Origin: JALYOC01 sp036675345
Lineage (GTDB): Bacteria > Myxococcota > Myxococcia > Myxococcales > Myxococcaceae
DNA: 64,000 nt
Direction: 5' to 3'
Assembly (NCBI GenBank): GCA_036675345.1
Contig: JAKFFE010000019.1
Span: 310,001-374,000, forward strand
The notes under the pieces were generated by a model. That model searched no databases, was not told the origin of the DNA, and saw only the letters and a program-made list of their open reading frames with translations. Both the position numbers and the translations under genes were made by a program. Each line of letters starts with the position of its first letter. Within the stretch, counting starts at the first letter, position 1. Shown here piece by piece: positions 17,626-27,700 of the stretch.

Positions 17626-17662
17626 GGGGCCGGCCGCTCGCGCGCGCCGGCCCTCTTCTTTT
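17626..17662 (+). terminator. Rho-independent terminator after the repeat lipoprotein gene
   Basis: Stem GGGCCGGC (17627-17634) pairs with GCCGGCCC (17646-17653) across an eleven-base loop and is followed by TCTTCTTTTT. It ends transcription of the lipoprotein gene; the gene that converges from the right stops at 17667, just beyond it. Confidence 0.85.
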
Positions 17663-17666
17663 TGAT

Positions 17667-19172
17667 CTAGGCCCCGGAGCGGACCCAGAACGGCGGCGGC
17701 TGCTGCAGCACCAGCACCCGGGGCGCCGGCTGTCCCAGGAACTCGGAGGCCTTGCGCAGGCCGTCCTCGAAGTCGTTGGCGGGGGAAAAGCCCAGCCGAG
17801 AGCAGGAGCGGGGGTCTCCGTAGGGGACGATCACCTTCCCCGCCCGGCGCCGCGCCGGCGAGGTCAGGTACCACTGGAACAACGGGTGGGTGCCGTGGAA
17901 GCCGAACCGGCGCTGGTAGCCGGAGACGAACTCCGGGCGGCCGGCGAAGTAGGGTTCGAACTTCTCGTGGATCGCCTGGGGGTCGCGCTCCAGCCGCAGC
18001 ACCTTCTCGTAGAACTCCTGGTGGGGGGCGTGCGCGCGGTCGAACTGGGGGTTGAGCGGGTTGGAGAACATCACCACCCCACCCTCGCGGACCAGCGGCC
18101 GGTCGGTGTAGACGCCGGCGATGTAGCCCAGCGCCAGCGAGGTGGCCAACACCGGGTCCTGGAGGGTGCCGATGTTGCCCGGCCCCACGTCCGGCACTCC
18201 GAAGACCAGCACGTCGGCCTCGCCCTCCCCCGGCACCTCGTGCTGCCGGGCGAAGGCGGCGCGGGCCTCGGGGGCCACCGCGTCCAGGTCTCCGAACAGC
18301 ACATGGAACGGCCCGTAGCTGGCCTTGAGCAGCCGGGCCGCCCGCTGGCGGACCGCCACCGGCAGTGAGTTCCACATCTGGAGCGGCCGGGAGAGCACCG
18401 CGTCCGGGACCTCCAGCCCGGCCAGCTTGGAGCCGACCAGCGCGTTGTCCAGCACCGCCGAGAGCTGGACGATCTCGGTCCGGCCCGCCAGCAGCCGGCC
18501 CACCTTCTCGTGCAGCGCGTGGTACGGCGAGCCGGCCATGAACGGCGCCGCCCCGGTCTCGAACAGCCCCGGCGCGCCCAGGAAGCGGGCGGTGCGGTAG
18601 CCGGCGGTTCCAGAGACCAGCCCGAAGTAGCCGGCCAGGGTGGGCAGCGAGACCACGTTGAGGTGGATCACCAGATCCGCCTCCACCACCAGCTTGTTCA
18701 GCTCCACCGGGCCTTCGGGCAGCTCGCCGATCCGCGTCAGCTGGGAGAAGGCCTCCGCGTCGTGGCACACCACCGGCGGCTCCACCGGCCCCAACAGCTC
18801 GGTCAGCTCGGCCGGACGCCACTGGCGGGAGAGCCCATTGGCGATCAGCACGGTGATCCGGCTGGCGCGGACCCCGCAGGAGTCCAGGGCGGAGATCACC
18901 CCCGCCAGCATCTCGCGGCGGCAGTCCCGCTGGGCCTGGGGGACGGGGAAGGTGAAGTCGTCCACCACCACCGTGACCCGCGAGCTGGCGGTGAGGCGCT
19001 CGGAGAGTGGATCTCCCGCCACCGGGTGCCGCAGCGCGGTCTGGATTGCCGCCGGGAGATCGGCCAGCGCGGGCAGGGGGGGCGGTGCGCGCAGCACCTT
19101 GGCGCCCTGCGGCAGGTCCAGCAGCCGCAGATCGAATCCGGACATCATCAGGGTGGAAGCCACGGCGCGCAT
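17667..19172 (-). CDS. LarA-like (DUF2088) protein lacking canonical nickel-racemase residues
   Basis: About 501 residues from ATG 19172; a later start at 19148 (MMSGFDL) is possible. The N-terminal half resembles LarA, the nickel-pincer lactate racemase: VTVVVDDFTFPVPQ matches its D-x-T-R-x-x-P loop, and the segments ITVLIANGLSRQW and VVCHDAEAF match the order of LarA motifs. However, the conserved GTHR is here GLSR, and the His-x-x-AGFSGG segment is here TLAGYFGLVSG. These changes remove catalytic or metal-ligand His positions known in LarA, so racemase activity is unlikely. The C-terminal half (GFHGTHPLFQWYL, VIVPYGDP) is not recognised in detail. Substrate unknown. Confidence 0.7.
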   Translation of the reverse strand: MRAVASTLMMSGFDLRLLDLPQGAKVLRAPPPLPALADLPAAIQTALRHPVAGDPLSERLTASSRVTVVVDDFTFPVPQAQRDCRREMLAGVISALDSCGVRASRITVLIANGLSRQWRPAELTELLGPVEPPVVCHDAEAFSQLTRIGELPEGPVELNKLVVEADLVIHLNVVSLPTLAGYFGLVSGTAGYRTARFLGAPGLFETGAAPFMAGSPYHALHEKVGRLLAGRTEIVQLSAVLDNALVGSKLAGLEVPDAVLSRPLQMWNSLPVAVRQRAARLLKASYGPFHVLFGDLDAVAPEARAAFARQHEVPGEGEADVLVFGVPDVGPGNIGTLQDPVLATSLALGYIAGVYTDRPLVREGGVVMFSNPLNPQFDRAHAPHQEFYEKVLRLERDPQAIHEKFEPYFAGRPEFVSGYQRRFGFHGTHPLFQWYLTSPARRRAGKVIVPYGDPRSCSRLGFSPANDFEDGLRKASEFLGQPAPRVLVLQQPPPFWVRSGA

Positions 19173-19301
19173 TGTCCGCCCAAAACCCCTCCCCGGTGAA
19201 GGAAAGCGCCGACGCATCGCCCGCCCGCCCTCCGGTCAGCTGGGGACTTTTGGCCCAGAGCGTCGTGGAGGCGGAGGGCGAGTCGGTCTAAGACTTCCTT
19301 C

Positions 19302-20339
19302 ATGAAAGTCGCCGTGCTCACCGGGGGCGGAGATTGCCCGGGCCTCAACGCAGTCATCCGCGCCATCGTTCGCCGCGCCGCCACCCATGGCCTGGAGGTG
19401 ATGGGCCTCAAGGACGGGTGGAAGGGCCTGCTGGAGAACGACCACTTCCTGCTCACCCGGGAGACCACCTCCGGGATCCTCCACCGGGGCGGCACCATCC
19501 TGGGGACCAGCCGGGTCAACCCGTTCAAGGTGGAGAACGGGCTGCAGAAGGTGATGCAGACCGTGGAGCGGAACCAGATCGGCGCGGTGATCGCCATCGG
19601 CGGCGAGGGGACCTTGTCCGCGGCCACCCGCATGTACGAGGCGGGGCTGAAGGTGGTGGGGGTGCCCAAGACCATCGACAACGATCTGGGCGGCACCGAC
19701 TTCACCTTCGGCTTCGACACCGCGGTCTCGATTGCCACCGAGGCGATTGACCGGCTGCACTCCACCGCCGAGAGCCACGGCCGGGTGATCGTGTGCGAGG
19801 TGATGGGGCGTCACGCCGGGTGGATCGCCGCCTACTCCGGGATCGCCGGCGGGGCGGATGTGATCCTGGTCCCGGAGAACCCGGTGGAGCTGACCAAGGT
19901 GGCCGAACACATCCAGCGGCGCCACGCGGGCGGCCGGAAGTTCTCGATCGTGGTGGTGGCGGAGGGGACCAAGATCAAGAGCACCGCCGAGGACCAGGAG
20001 CGGATCGTCTCCTCCGGCGCGCTGGACGAGGCGGGGCGGCCCCGGCTGGGCGGAGTGGGCGCGTACATTTCCGCGGAGATCGAGCGCCGCACCGGCTTCG
20101 AGACCCGGGTCTCGGTGCTGGGGCACATGCAGCGGGGCGGGACCCCCACCGCCCACGACCGGGTGCTGGCCACCCGCTACGGGGTGCACGCCGCGGACAT
20201 GGTGGTCCGGGGCGAGTTCGGCAAGATGGCCGCGCTGAAGGGCAACGAGATCGTCAGCGTGGACCTCAAGCTGGCCACCGCCCAGCTCAAGACGGTGGAC
20301 ACCGAGCTGCTGAAGGTCGCGCAGATCTTCTTCGGCTAG
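19302..20339 (+). CDS. pfkA: 6-phosphofructokinase, probably ATP-dependent
   Basis: A 345-residue enzyme that phosphorylates fructose 6-phosphate in glycolysis. It has the nucleotide loop GGGDCPGLNAVIR (8-20), the catalytic PKTIDNDLGGTD segment and EVMGRHAGWIAAYSG. The phosphoryl-donor residues are Gly103 (in IGGEGT) and Lys123 (in PKTIDND). In this family Asp at the first position marks pyrophosphate use. Gly with Lys, as in actinomycete ATP enzymes, predicts ATP as donor, but with the active-site Lys typical of the pyrophosphate branch. Its TAG shares the palindrome CTAG (20336-20339) with the stop of queC on the other strand. Confidence 0.92.
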   Translation: MKVAVLTGGGDCPGLNAVIRAIVRRAATHGLEVMGLKDGWKGLLENDHFLLTRETTSGILHRGGTILGTSRVNPFKVENGLQKVMQTVERNQIGAVIAIGGEGTLSAATRMYEAGLKVVGVPKTIDNDLGGTDFTFGFDTAVSIATEAIDRLHSTAESHGRVIVCEVMGRHAGWIAAYSGIAGGADVILVPENPVELTKVAEHIQRRHAGGRKFSIVVVAEGTKIKSTAEDQERIVSSGALDEAGRPRLGGVGAYISAEIERRTGFETRVSVLGHMQRGGTPTAHDRVLATRYGVHAADMVVRGEFGKMAALKGNEIVSVDLKLATAQLKTVDTELLKVAQIFFG

Positions 20340-21022
20340 CGGCCGGCGTACTCGGTGGGGTCGGGCACCCCGGCCTCCTCGAAGCCGCGGTGGCGCAGCA
20401 CGCAGCTGTCACAGCGCCCGCAGGCCCGGCCTTGAGGGTCCGGGTCGTAGCAGGAGTGGGTCATCCCGTAGTCCACTCCCAGCCGGACCCCCTCCTGGAT
20501 GATCTGCGCCTTGGTCATCCCGGAGAGCGGGGCGTGGACGGTGAAGCGCTGGCCCTCCACCCCGGCCCGGGTGGCCAGGTCCGCCAGGGACTGGAAGGCG
20601 CGGATGAACTCCGGGCGGCAGTCCGGATAGCCGCTGTAGTCCACCGCGTTGACCCCGATGAACAGGTCCTGCGCCCCCACCACCTCCGCCAGGCCCAGCG
20701 CCAGTGACAGGAAGAGGGTGTTGCGGGCGGGCACGTAGGTGACCGGGATCCCGTGCGACAGCTGGTCCGAGGGGCGGTCCTTGGGGACCTCGATCTCCGC
20801 GGTCAGCGCCGAACCCCCGATGGCGCGCAGGTCCACGCTGACCACCCGGAAGTCGGTCACTCCCATTGCCTGCGCCACCTTGCGGGACCGTTCGATCTCC
20901 ACCGAGTGCCGCTGCCCATAGGAGATGCACAGCGCGGTGGGGACGAAGCCCTGGGCCTTGGCCATCGCCAGCACGGTGGTGGAGTCCAGCCCGCCGGAGA
21001 GCAGCACCACTGCCCGCCTCAT
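20336..21022 (-). CDS. queC: 7-cyano-7-deazaguanine synthase
   Basis: A 228-residue ATP-dependent enzyme that converts 7-carboxy-7-deazaguanine to preQ0 on the route to queuosine in tRNA. The PP-loop SGGLDSTT (9-16) binds ATP. Four cysteines, Cys191, Cys201, Cys204 and Cys207, fit the structural zinc site (HSCYDP and CGRCDSC). The length is normal. Its ATG overlaps the stop of the upstream lipoprotein gene (ATGA, 21019-21022). Other queuosine genes are not in the window. Confidence 0.96.
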   Translation of the reverse strand: MRRAVVLLSGGLDSTTVLAMAKAQGFVPTALCISYGQRHSVEIERSRKVAQAMGVTDFRVVSVDLRAIGGSALTAEIEVPKDRPSDQLSHGIPVTYVPARNTLFLSLALGLAEVVGAQDLFIGVNAVDYSGYPDCRPEFIRAFQSLADLATRAGVEGQRFTVHAPLSGMTKAQIIQEGVRLGVDYGMTHSCYDPDPQGRACGRCDSCVLRHRGFEEAGVPDPTEYAGR

Positions 21023-21687
21023 CGGCGCTCTCCGCGCAGCTGGTACACCAGGGTGCAGCCGCCCAGGGGCAGCCGGGGCGCGCCGGCGTCGGGGTTGGTG
21101 CAGGTGCCCGCATCACCGCCGCCGTCGTAGGCCTCGTTGACCACCGTCTCCACCATCAGCCCGCAGGCCTGGACCGCGTCAAACCCGTTGGGGCCGAAGC
21201 TGGGGGCCACCACCCCGCCGTCCGGCGCCGGCACCCCGCCGTCCAGCGCGTGGGGCGGACAGGCGAAGGGCGCGCCCAGGGCGGACTGCTGCGAGGCGGA
21301 GAGCAGCGCGAAGCGGATCGACTCCTCCATGCGGGTGGGGTCGTCGCCGCACTCGGCAAAGCCCCTCCGCCGGGCGCGGGGATAGACGTCCACGTACTGC
21401 CCGTCGAAGCCGGCGTCGAAGTCCGCGTCCAGGTAGGTGAGGAAGGCCCGGCCGGGCGTCCCCACGCACTTGGGCAGCCCGGAGTCGGGGGAGCAGCGGC
21501 TGACCGTGCCCAGGAAGTCGATGATCGGAACGTTGGTGTCCGCCAGCCCCTGGCATCCGCCATCCACCAAGGTGGCCTGGAAGGAGAAGGTGCCCAGCAG
21601 CTCATCGCCCGGGATGGGGTGGGGTTCGGCACAGGCGCCGATCAGCAGCACGGCGGACAGCGGCAACAGGGTGCGGAGGCCAGACAT
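21019..21687 (-). CDS. Lipoprotein of unknown function, Cys- and Asp/Gly-rich
   Basis: A 222-residue protein with a signal peptide and lipobox LLIGAC. Start chosen as MSGLRTLLP (21687). The mature part has several cysteines and runs such as PAPDGGVVAP and YDGGGDAG that are typical of myxobacterial surface lipoproteins. No domain is recognised. A TAAGTT element (complement of 21698-21703) lies ten bases before the ATG and could be a -10 for a nearly leaderless message. Coupled to queC by a four-base overlap, but no functional link is apparent. Confidence 0.7.
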   Translation of the reverse strand: MSGLRTLLPLSAVLLIGACAEPHPIPGDELLGTFSFQATLVDGGCQGLADTNVPIIDFLGTVSRCSPDSGLPKCVGTPGRAFLTYLDADFDAGFDGQYVDVYPRARRRGFAECGDDPTRMEESIRFALLSASQQSALGAPFACPPHALDGGVPAPDGGVVAPSFGPNGFDAVQACGLMVETVVNEAYDGGGDAGTCTNPDAGAPRLPLGGCTLVYQLRGERR

Positions 21688-21700
21688 TTGGCCGCGCAAC

Positions 21701-24700
21701 TTACACGAGGTCCAGCGCCTTGGCGGCCACCGCGCGGAAGGCGGCGCTGCGCCGGAGCACCGGGCCCAGCTGCAGCTTCAGCGGGTCTGCCCCCCGGACG
21801 GAGGGGTCCAGGTGGCCCAGCACCCGGGAGGCGGCCAGCGCCCCGGGAACCGCCTCGTAGGCGCGGGTCGCCGCCTCCACCCAACCCTCCACCTCGCCGG
21901 GACCGGTCAGCGCCTGGCCCCGGTTCCCCAGCTCCAGCGCCAGCGCGCAGAGGTAGGCCAGCTCGGAGGCCCCGAAGCAGGCCAGCGCCCCGGCGCCCAG
22001 CACCAGCTCGGTGGGAGAGACCAGATACCCCTCCACGCCGCCGGAGGGATCCAGCGAGACCAGCACGTCGGAGGCGCCCAGCGCGGAGAGGGTGGCGGAG
22101 AGCGAGCCATGGAGCCGGGGCATGGTCAGCCCGGTCACCGGAACCAGCCGCGAGGGCCGGGAGGCGCCATAGGCCTCGCCCAGCTCGCGGGCCACCGGCT
22201 CCAGCTTCACCGACGGCGAGGCCGCCTGGCTGTGGGTCAGCGCGGCCCCGAACCCGTCCGCCTGCTGCGCGGCCGCATCCTGCCCGCACAGCAGCAGGGC
22301 CTCGGCGAACAGCGTCCACCCATCGGCGTCCACCGGACTGGCGCGCAGCAGCGCCGGCCACAGGCGGGCCGCCACCTGTGCGCCCTCCGGAGTCGGCGAG
22401 AGCCGCTCGGCCACCGTGCGGCGGGTCTCCATCGCCAGCGACTGCGCCTCCAGGCGTTCCGCCAGCCGGGCGGCGAAGGGGATCAGCCCCGCCTCCACGT
22501 AGCCGAACAGGACCTGCTCCAGCTGCTGCGGGGTGGTCGCCAGCCGCTCGCGCAGCTGCAGCGCGTCGCCGGCCAGGCCCAGCTGGGCGGCCAGGGTGGC
22601 GCGGCGCTCCAGCCGCTCCGGGGTCTCCTCCAGGGAGCCCAGCAGCCGGTAGGCGTCGGCGCGGCGACCGCGGCGCTGGTAGGCGTCGGCCAGCGGGACC
22701 CGCATCGCTTCGATCGCCGACTCGCCGGCCAGCTGCACCAGCCGGTCGGCCATGGCCACGAAGCGCTCCTCGTCGGAGGCGGCCAGGTACAGCGAGACCA
22801 GGTGCCGGACCGGGACCAGCGCCTGGGGGTCATCCGCCAGCGCCAGCTCGTAGGCCTCGCGGGCCCGGGTCTCCTCCCCCTGCTGCTGATGCAGCTGGGC
22901 CAGCTGGATGCGCAGCGCCGCGCGGGCAGGAGAACTGTGCTCCGCTTCGATCAGCTGTCCCAGCGCGGTGGCCGCCTGCGGGAGCCGCTCCTCGGAGAGG
23001 TGCAGCTCGAACAGCTCGCGCAGCAGCGCCGGGCGACGGGCGGTCAGGGCCCCGGCCAGCGCCTCCAGCGCCTGGGCCCGCGGCTCGCCGGTCAGGTCGC
23101 GGGCGCGACGGACCAGCCCGTCCCCCAGCTCCGGGTGGGCCACCGCGCCGGCCAGCAGCAGGGTGGCGGTGCGGGAGAGTCCCTCCAGCGAGACCAGCCG
23201 ATCGACCGCCGCCTCCCGCTGGGCCCCGGAGGGGTGGTGGGCCAGCTGGACATAGAGCTGGGCGGAGAGCCCCGGACGCGCGGCCTCGCACAGCCCGGCC
23301 AGCCGCAGCCGCGCCTCGCCCTGGACCGACTGCTCCAGCCGCGCCAGCGCCGAATCCAGGGCGGCGGGATCGCCTTCGGGTCCCCGCTCCGCCAGCGCCC
23401 ACAGGGCCTGCTCGGCGCGGGCCGAATCCCCGGCGGCATCCGCCAGGGTCAGCGCGGCAGAGAGGTCTCCGGCCTCCAGGGCGGGACCAAAGCCCACCTC
23501 CAGGGCGCGGGACACCTGCTCCAGCCGCAGCAGCTTCTCCGCCAGCACCGCGGCGGGGAGCAGGTGGGGCGCGGCAGCGGCGGCACGCTCCAGCAGCTCG
23601 GCGGCCTCGGCGTTCTGACCGGCGGCCTCCCTGGCCTCCGCGGCCTCGGCCAGGAACGCGCCGCGGGCGTCCGGATGCCCCAGCTCGGAGGCCTGGACCA
23701 GCGCCGCGGCGCAGCGGTCATGCTCTCCCAGCGACTGGTACAGCTTCGCCAGCAGGGTCACTCCCTCCAGGGAGGGGACCAGCTCCACCGACTCGCGCAG
23801 CCGCACCGCGGCCAGGGCCGGCTCCCCCGCCTGCAAGAAGGCCTCGCCGGCCACCCGCAGGAACTCCGCCTTCTCCTTGCCGCCGGACAGCTCGGCGCGG
23901 GCGGTCAGCACCCGGGCCAGCGCCGCCGGTTCGTCCGCCTGGGAGAGCAGCCGGGCCAACCCCTCCACCGCCGGGCGGTAACCGCCGCCGGACGGACCGG
24001 CGGCGAACACCGCCTCCAGTGCGGCGCGGGCGCGGGCGGCATCGCCCAGCTCACCGCTGACCTGGGCCAGCTCCAGCCGCAGGGCGGAGCGCTCGTCCTC
24101 CTCCACTCCCGAGGCGATCAGCCGCTCCAGGGCGGTGAGCAGCCCGGCGCGATCTCCGCGCTGGCGCTGGGCCACCACCATCGCCTGCAGCACCTCCTGG
24201 TTGTCCGGGTCCAGGGTGGCGGCGCGCTGGTGCAGCGCGTGGGCCCGCTCCGGGTCCTCCAGCGCCTCGGTGGCCACCTGGGCCGCCTGCAGCAGCAGCT
24301 GGGCGGCGCGACCTCCGCCGGAGGCCTCCGCGCCCTTCTCACACAGCTCCACCAGCTCCTGGTGGCGGGCCAGCGCGCGCAGCCCGGCCACCGCCCGGTC
24401 CACCACCGTGGACTCGCCGGGGTGCCGGCGGGCCAGCGGCAGCAGCGCGTCGATGGCTTCGGTAGGGTCCTCGAACAGCGAGGAGGCCCGGCGCAGCAGC
24501 GCGTCCGCGTCCTCGGCGCCGGCGGTCCGGGCCAGCAGCAGCGAGGTCTTGAACAGCCCCTCCCGGTTGCTGGTCTTGGCGTGGACCTCGGAGAGCAGGG
24601 AGAGCGCCTCGCGGCCCCGGTCCCCCTCCCCGTCCAGCAGCACCACCTCCTCGAAGGCGTCGGCGGCGTCGTGCAGCGCGCCCTTGGAGAGCGCGGCGTG

Positions 24701-27700
24701 TCCCAGCCGCAGCCGGGAGCGGACCTTCAGCGCCACCGGCAGGGCCTCCTGGGGCACCGCCATCAGCCGGCGATCATAGGGCTGGGCGGCCAGCGCGCCT
24801 CCGGAGGCGGCGGCCAGCTCGGCGCGGGCGGACAGCGCGTCGGCGTCCTCGCCGGTAACCGCCAAGAGCTCGTCGAAGGCCTCCGCCGCCAGCAGCTCCT
24901 CGCGGGCCTCCAGCAGCAGCTGTGCGCGCTCCCGCAGCAGCTGCACCGACTCCTCCCGGGGGAGCACCCCGGCGCGCGCGGCCAGCACCTGGCCCAGGGC
25001 GCGAACGTCCTGCTGGGCGCGGGCCCGGACCGACTGGAAGGCCGCGTCGTTGGCCGGATCCGCGGCGAAGGCGCGGTCCTCGCACAGCTGGCTCTGCTCC
25101 TTGGCGCCGGCGGCGCGCAGGGCGGCGCCCGCCTCCAGGTAGCTCTCCGCGGCCTCCCGGGGCTCCTGGCGCTCGGCGCGGCGCAGCAGCAGCGCGGCCA
25201 GGCCCTGGTGATCGCGCGCGTCCTTCAGATAGGCGCGGTGCCGGGCAAAGACCACCGGGTCCAGCGGATCCCCTTCCAGCAACAGCGCGTCGTACTCCGC
25301 GGCCTCGTCCAGCCGGCCCGCCTCGCGCAGCGCGTCCACCAGCTCGCGGGTCAGCTCGGTGTCCTCGGGGGTGGCGGAGCGCGCGGCCAGCAAGGCGGGG
25401 ACGGCCAGCGCCGGCTGCCCGGCGTGATCGCGGTACAGCCCGGCGGCCTTGCGGAACAACGCCGCCTTCTCCGAGGGGACCCGGCTGAGGCCGGCGCGCT
25501 CCTCGAACAGCTGGGCCAGCTCCACCCGTCGGCCGGACCGCTCCAGCAGCCGGACCAGCAGCTCCAGGGCCGGGGCCAGCGCCGGGTTGGCGTCCAGCGC
25601 CTGACGGGCGGCGGTCTCCGCCTCCTGGGCGGAGGCCAGGGGTCCTTCGAACAGCCGGGCCAGCTCCAGGAACAGCCCGCCCCGGGCGGTGGCCTCCGCG
25701 GTCAGCTCCACCGCGCGGCGCAGCCAGGTGGCCTCGGCGGTGGGATCCTCGCGGCGACGGCAGAGGGTCAGCGCCAGCTGCGCGGTCTCCAGCTCCGGCG
25801 CCAGGGAGAAGGCGCGCTCGAAGGCCTGGTGGGCCGCGGCCAGGTCCAGCTTGGCGTCGCGCAGGATCTCCGCCCGGCGGCGCTCCACCACCGCGGCGCT
25901 GGAGTGCGACCCCTGGTCCTCCCAGATGATGCGGGCGCGCTCCAGGGTGGCCAGGGCGGCGTCCACCCGCCCGCCCTCCTCGGCCAGCCGCGCCATCTCC
26001 TCGTAGGCCTCGATGGCCGCGTAGGGATCCTGCCCGGCGATGGAGAGCTGGGCCACCCGCTCCAGGGCCACGCCCAGCTCACCGGTGCGGCCGGCCTCGC
26101 GCAGCAGGTCGGCGATCCGCCGGTGCACCGCCAGCGGGTCGTCGGACATCTCCGCCGCCCGGCGCAGCGCGCCCAGGGACAGCTCCAGATCCACCAGCTC
26201 GCCGTGGGCGCGCTCGGCCAGCTCCACCAGCCGGTGCGCGGTGCGGGCCGACGGCACCTTGCGGCCATGGGCCTCGATGGCCAGGGTCAGTCCCGCGCGC
26301 GGGTCGCGGCGGCACACCAGTTCGGAGAGCCGGTCGATGGCCGCGTCCTGGGTGGGGCGGGCCTCCAGGATCCGGCGCAGCACGGTCTCCGCCGCGGTGG
26401 GGTCCCCGGTCCGCTCCAGCAGATCCGCCAGCGCGAACAGCACCTCCTCGGCGGTCTCCGGGTCGTCGGTGAGGTCCACCTCCCGCGCCAGCGCGCGGAA
26501 GTGGGGCAGCGCCTCGGCCAGGGCGCCGCGGGCGTACAGCAGCCGGCCCAGCACCAGCAGATCGGTCCCGGTGGCCGGGGCCAGGGCCACTGCCTTGCGG
26601 GACAGCTTCAGCGCCAGGTCCAGCTCCCCGGCGTCCAGACAGGCGTCGGCGCCGCCCCGCAGCAGCTCGGCGGCGGCCTCCGGCGGGTTGCGATCCGCGG
26701 CCTCCTCCAGCCAGCGGGTGGCCTCCACCACCTCGCCGCGCTCGAACAGCAGCGCGGCCAGCGAGGCGTGCGCGGAGGCGCGGGCCTTGTCCAGCCCCAC
26801 CACCCGGCGCAGGGCGGCCTCGGCGGGACCGGGCTGCTCCAGCTTGTCCAGGTACAGCGCGGCCAGCTGCTCCAGCAGATCGGCGGCGCGCGCGGCGGGA
26901 GCGGCGCTGGCCTGGGACGCATACAGCTCCGCCAGGCCCTCCCAGTCCTCCTGGGCGGTGAGGCACTTCTCCAGGCCCTCCTCCGCCTCGGCCAACCCGG
27001 GCCGAAGCTGCAGCGCCGACTGGTAGGCGTCCACCGCCGCGTCCAGGTCTCCGGCCTGCGAGGAGAGCCTGGCCAGGGCCAGCGCGCCCTCCAGCCGACG
27101 GGGCTTGGGCCCCTCGGCGGCCACCTGGCGGAAGGCAGCGGCGGCGGCGTGCGAGTCTCCCAGCGCCAGCGCGGCCCGGGCGATCCCCAGCTGGGCCTCG
27201 CTGCGGACCTCGGCGGAGGTGGCCCCGGTCACCGAGGCGGTGAAGCCCTCCAGGGCGGCGGTGAAGTCTCCGGCCTCGAAGCGCAGCTGAGACAGCTCCA
27301 GCAGCCGGGCGCGCAGCTCCTCCACCAGGCCCGGATCGCGGGTCAGGATCTGCCGGAGGGTGGACAGCTCCCCCAGCTCGTCGCCCACTCCGCGGGCGGC
27401 CAGGGCGGCGCGGCGCAGCAGCTCCCGGGGGGTGGAGGTCAGCTCGGCGGCGGAGAGCAGATCGGCGCGGGCCTCGCCGTGACGTCCGGCGGCCAGGTGC
27501 AGCCCCGCGCGCCGGGAGATCAGCTCCGAGCGCTCCTCGCCGGAGGCCTGGTCGATCAGGATCGCCAGCAGGCCCAGCCGCTCCGGCTCCGGCGCCTCGG
27601 CGGGCAGCAGCCCCAGCATCGCCCGGGCGGCCCAGCCATTGGCCGGATCGCGGGAGAGCAGGCTGCGCAGCGCGCCGATCGCCGGCACGGTGCGGTCCAG

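Noticed and set aside
17134..18822. A long minus-strand frame running from the LarA-like gene into the lipoprotein gene
   Set aside because: It crosses the strong terminator and the lipoprotein gene antisense, and shows no domain; the LarA-like protein is encoded in another frame.
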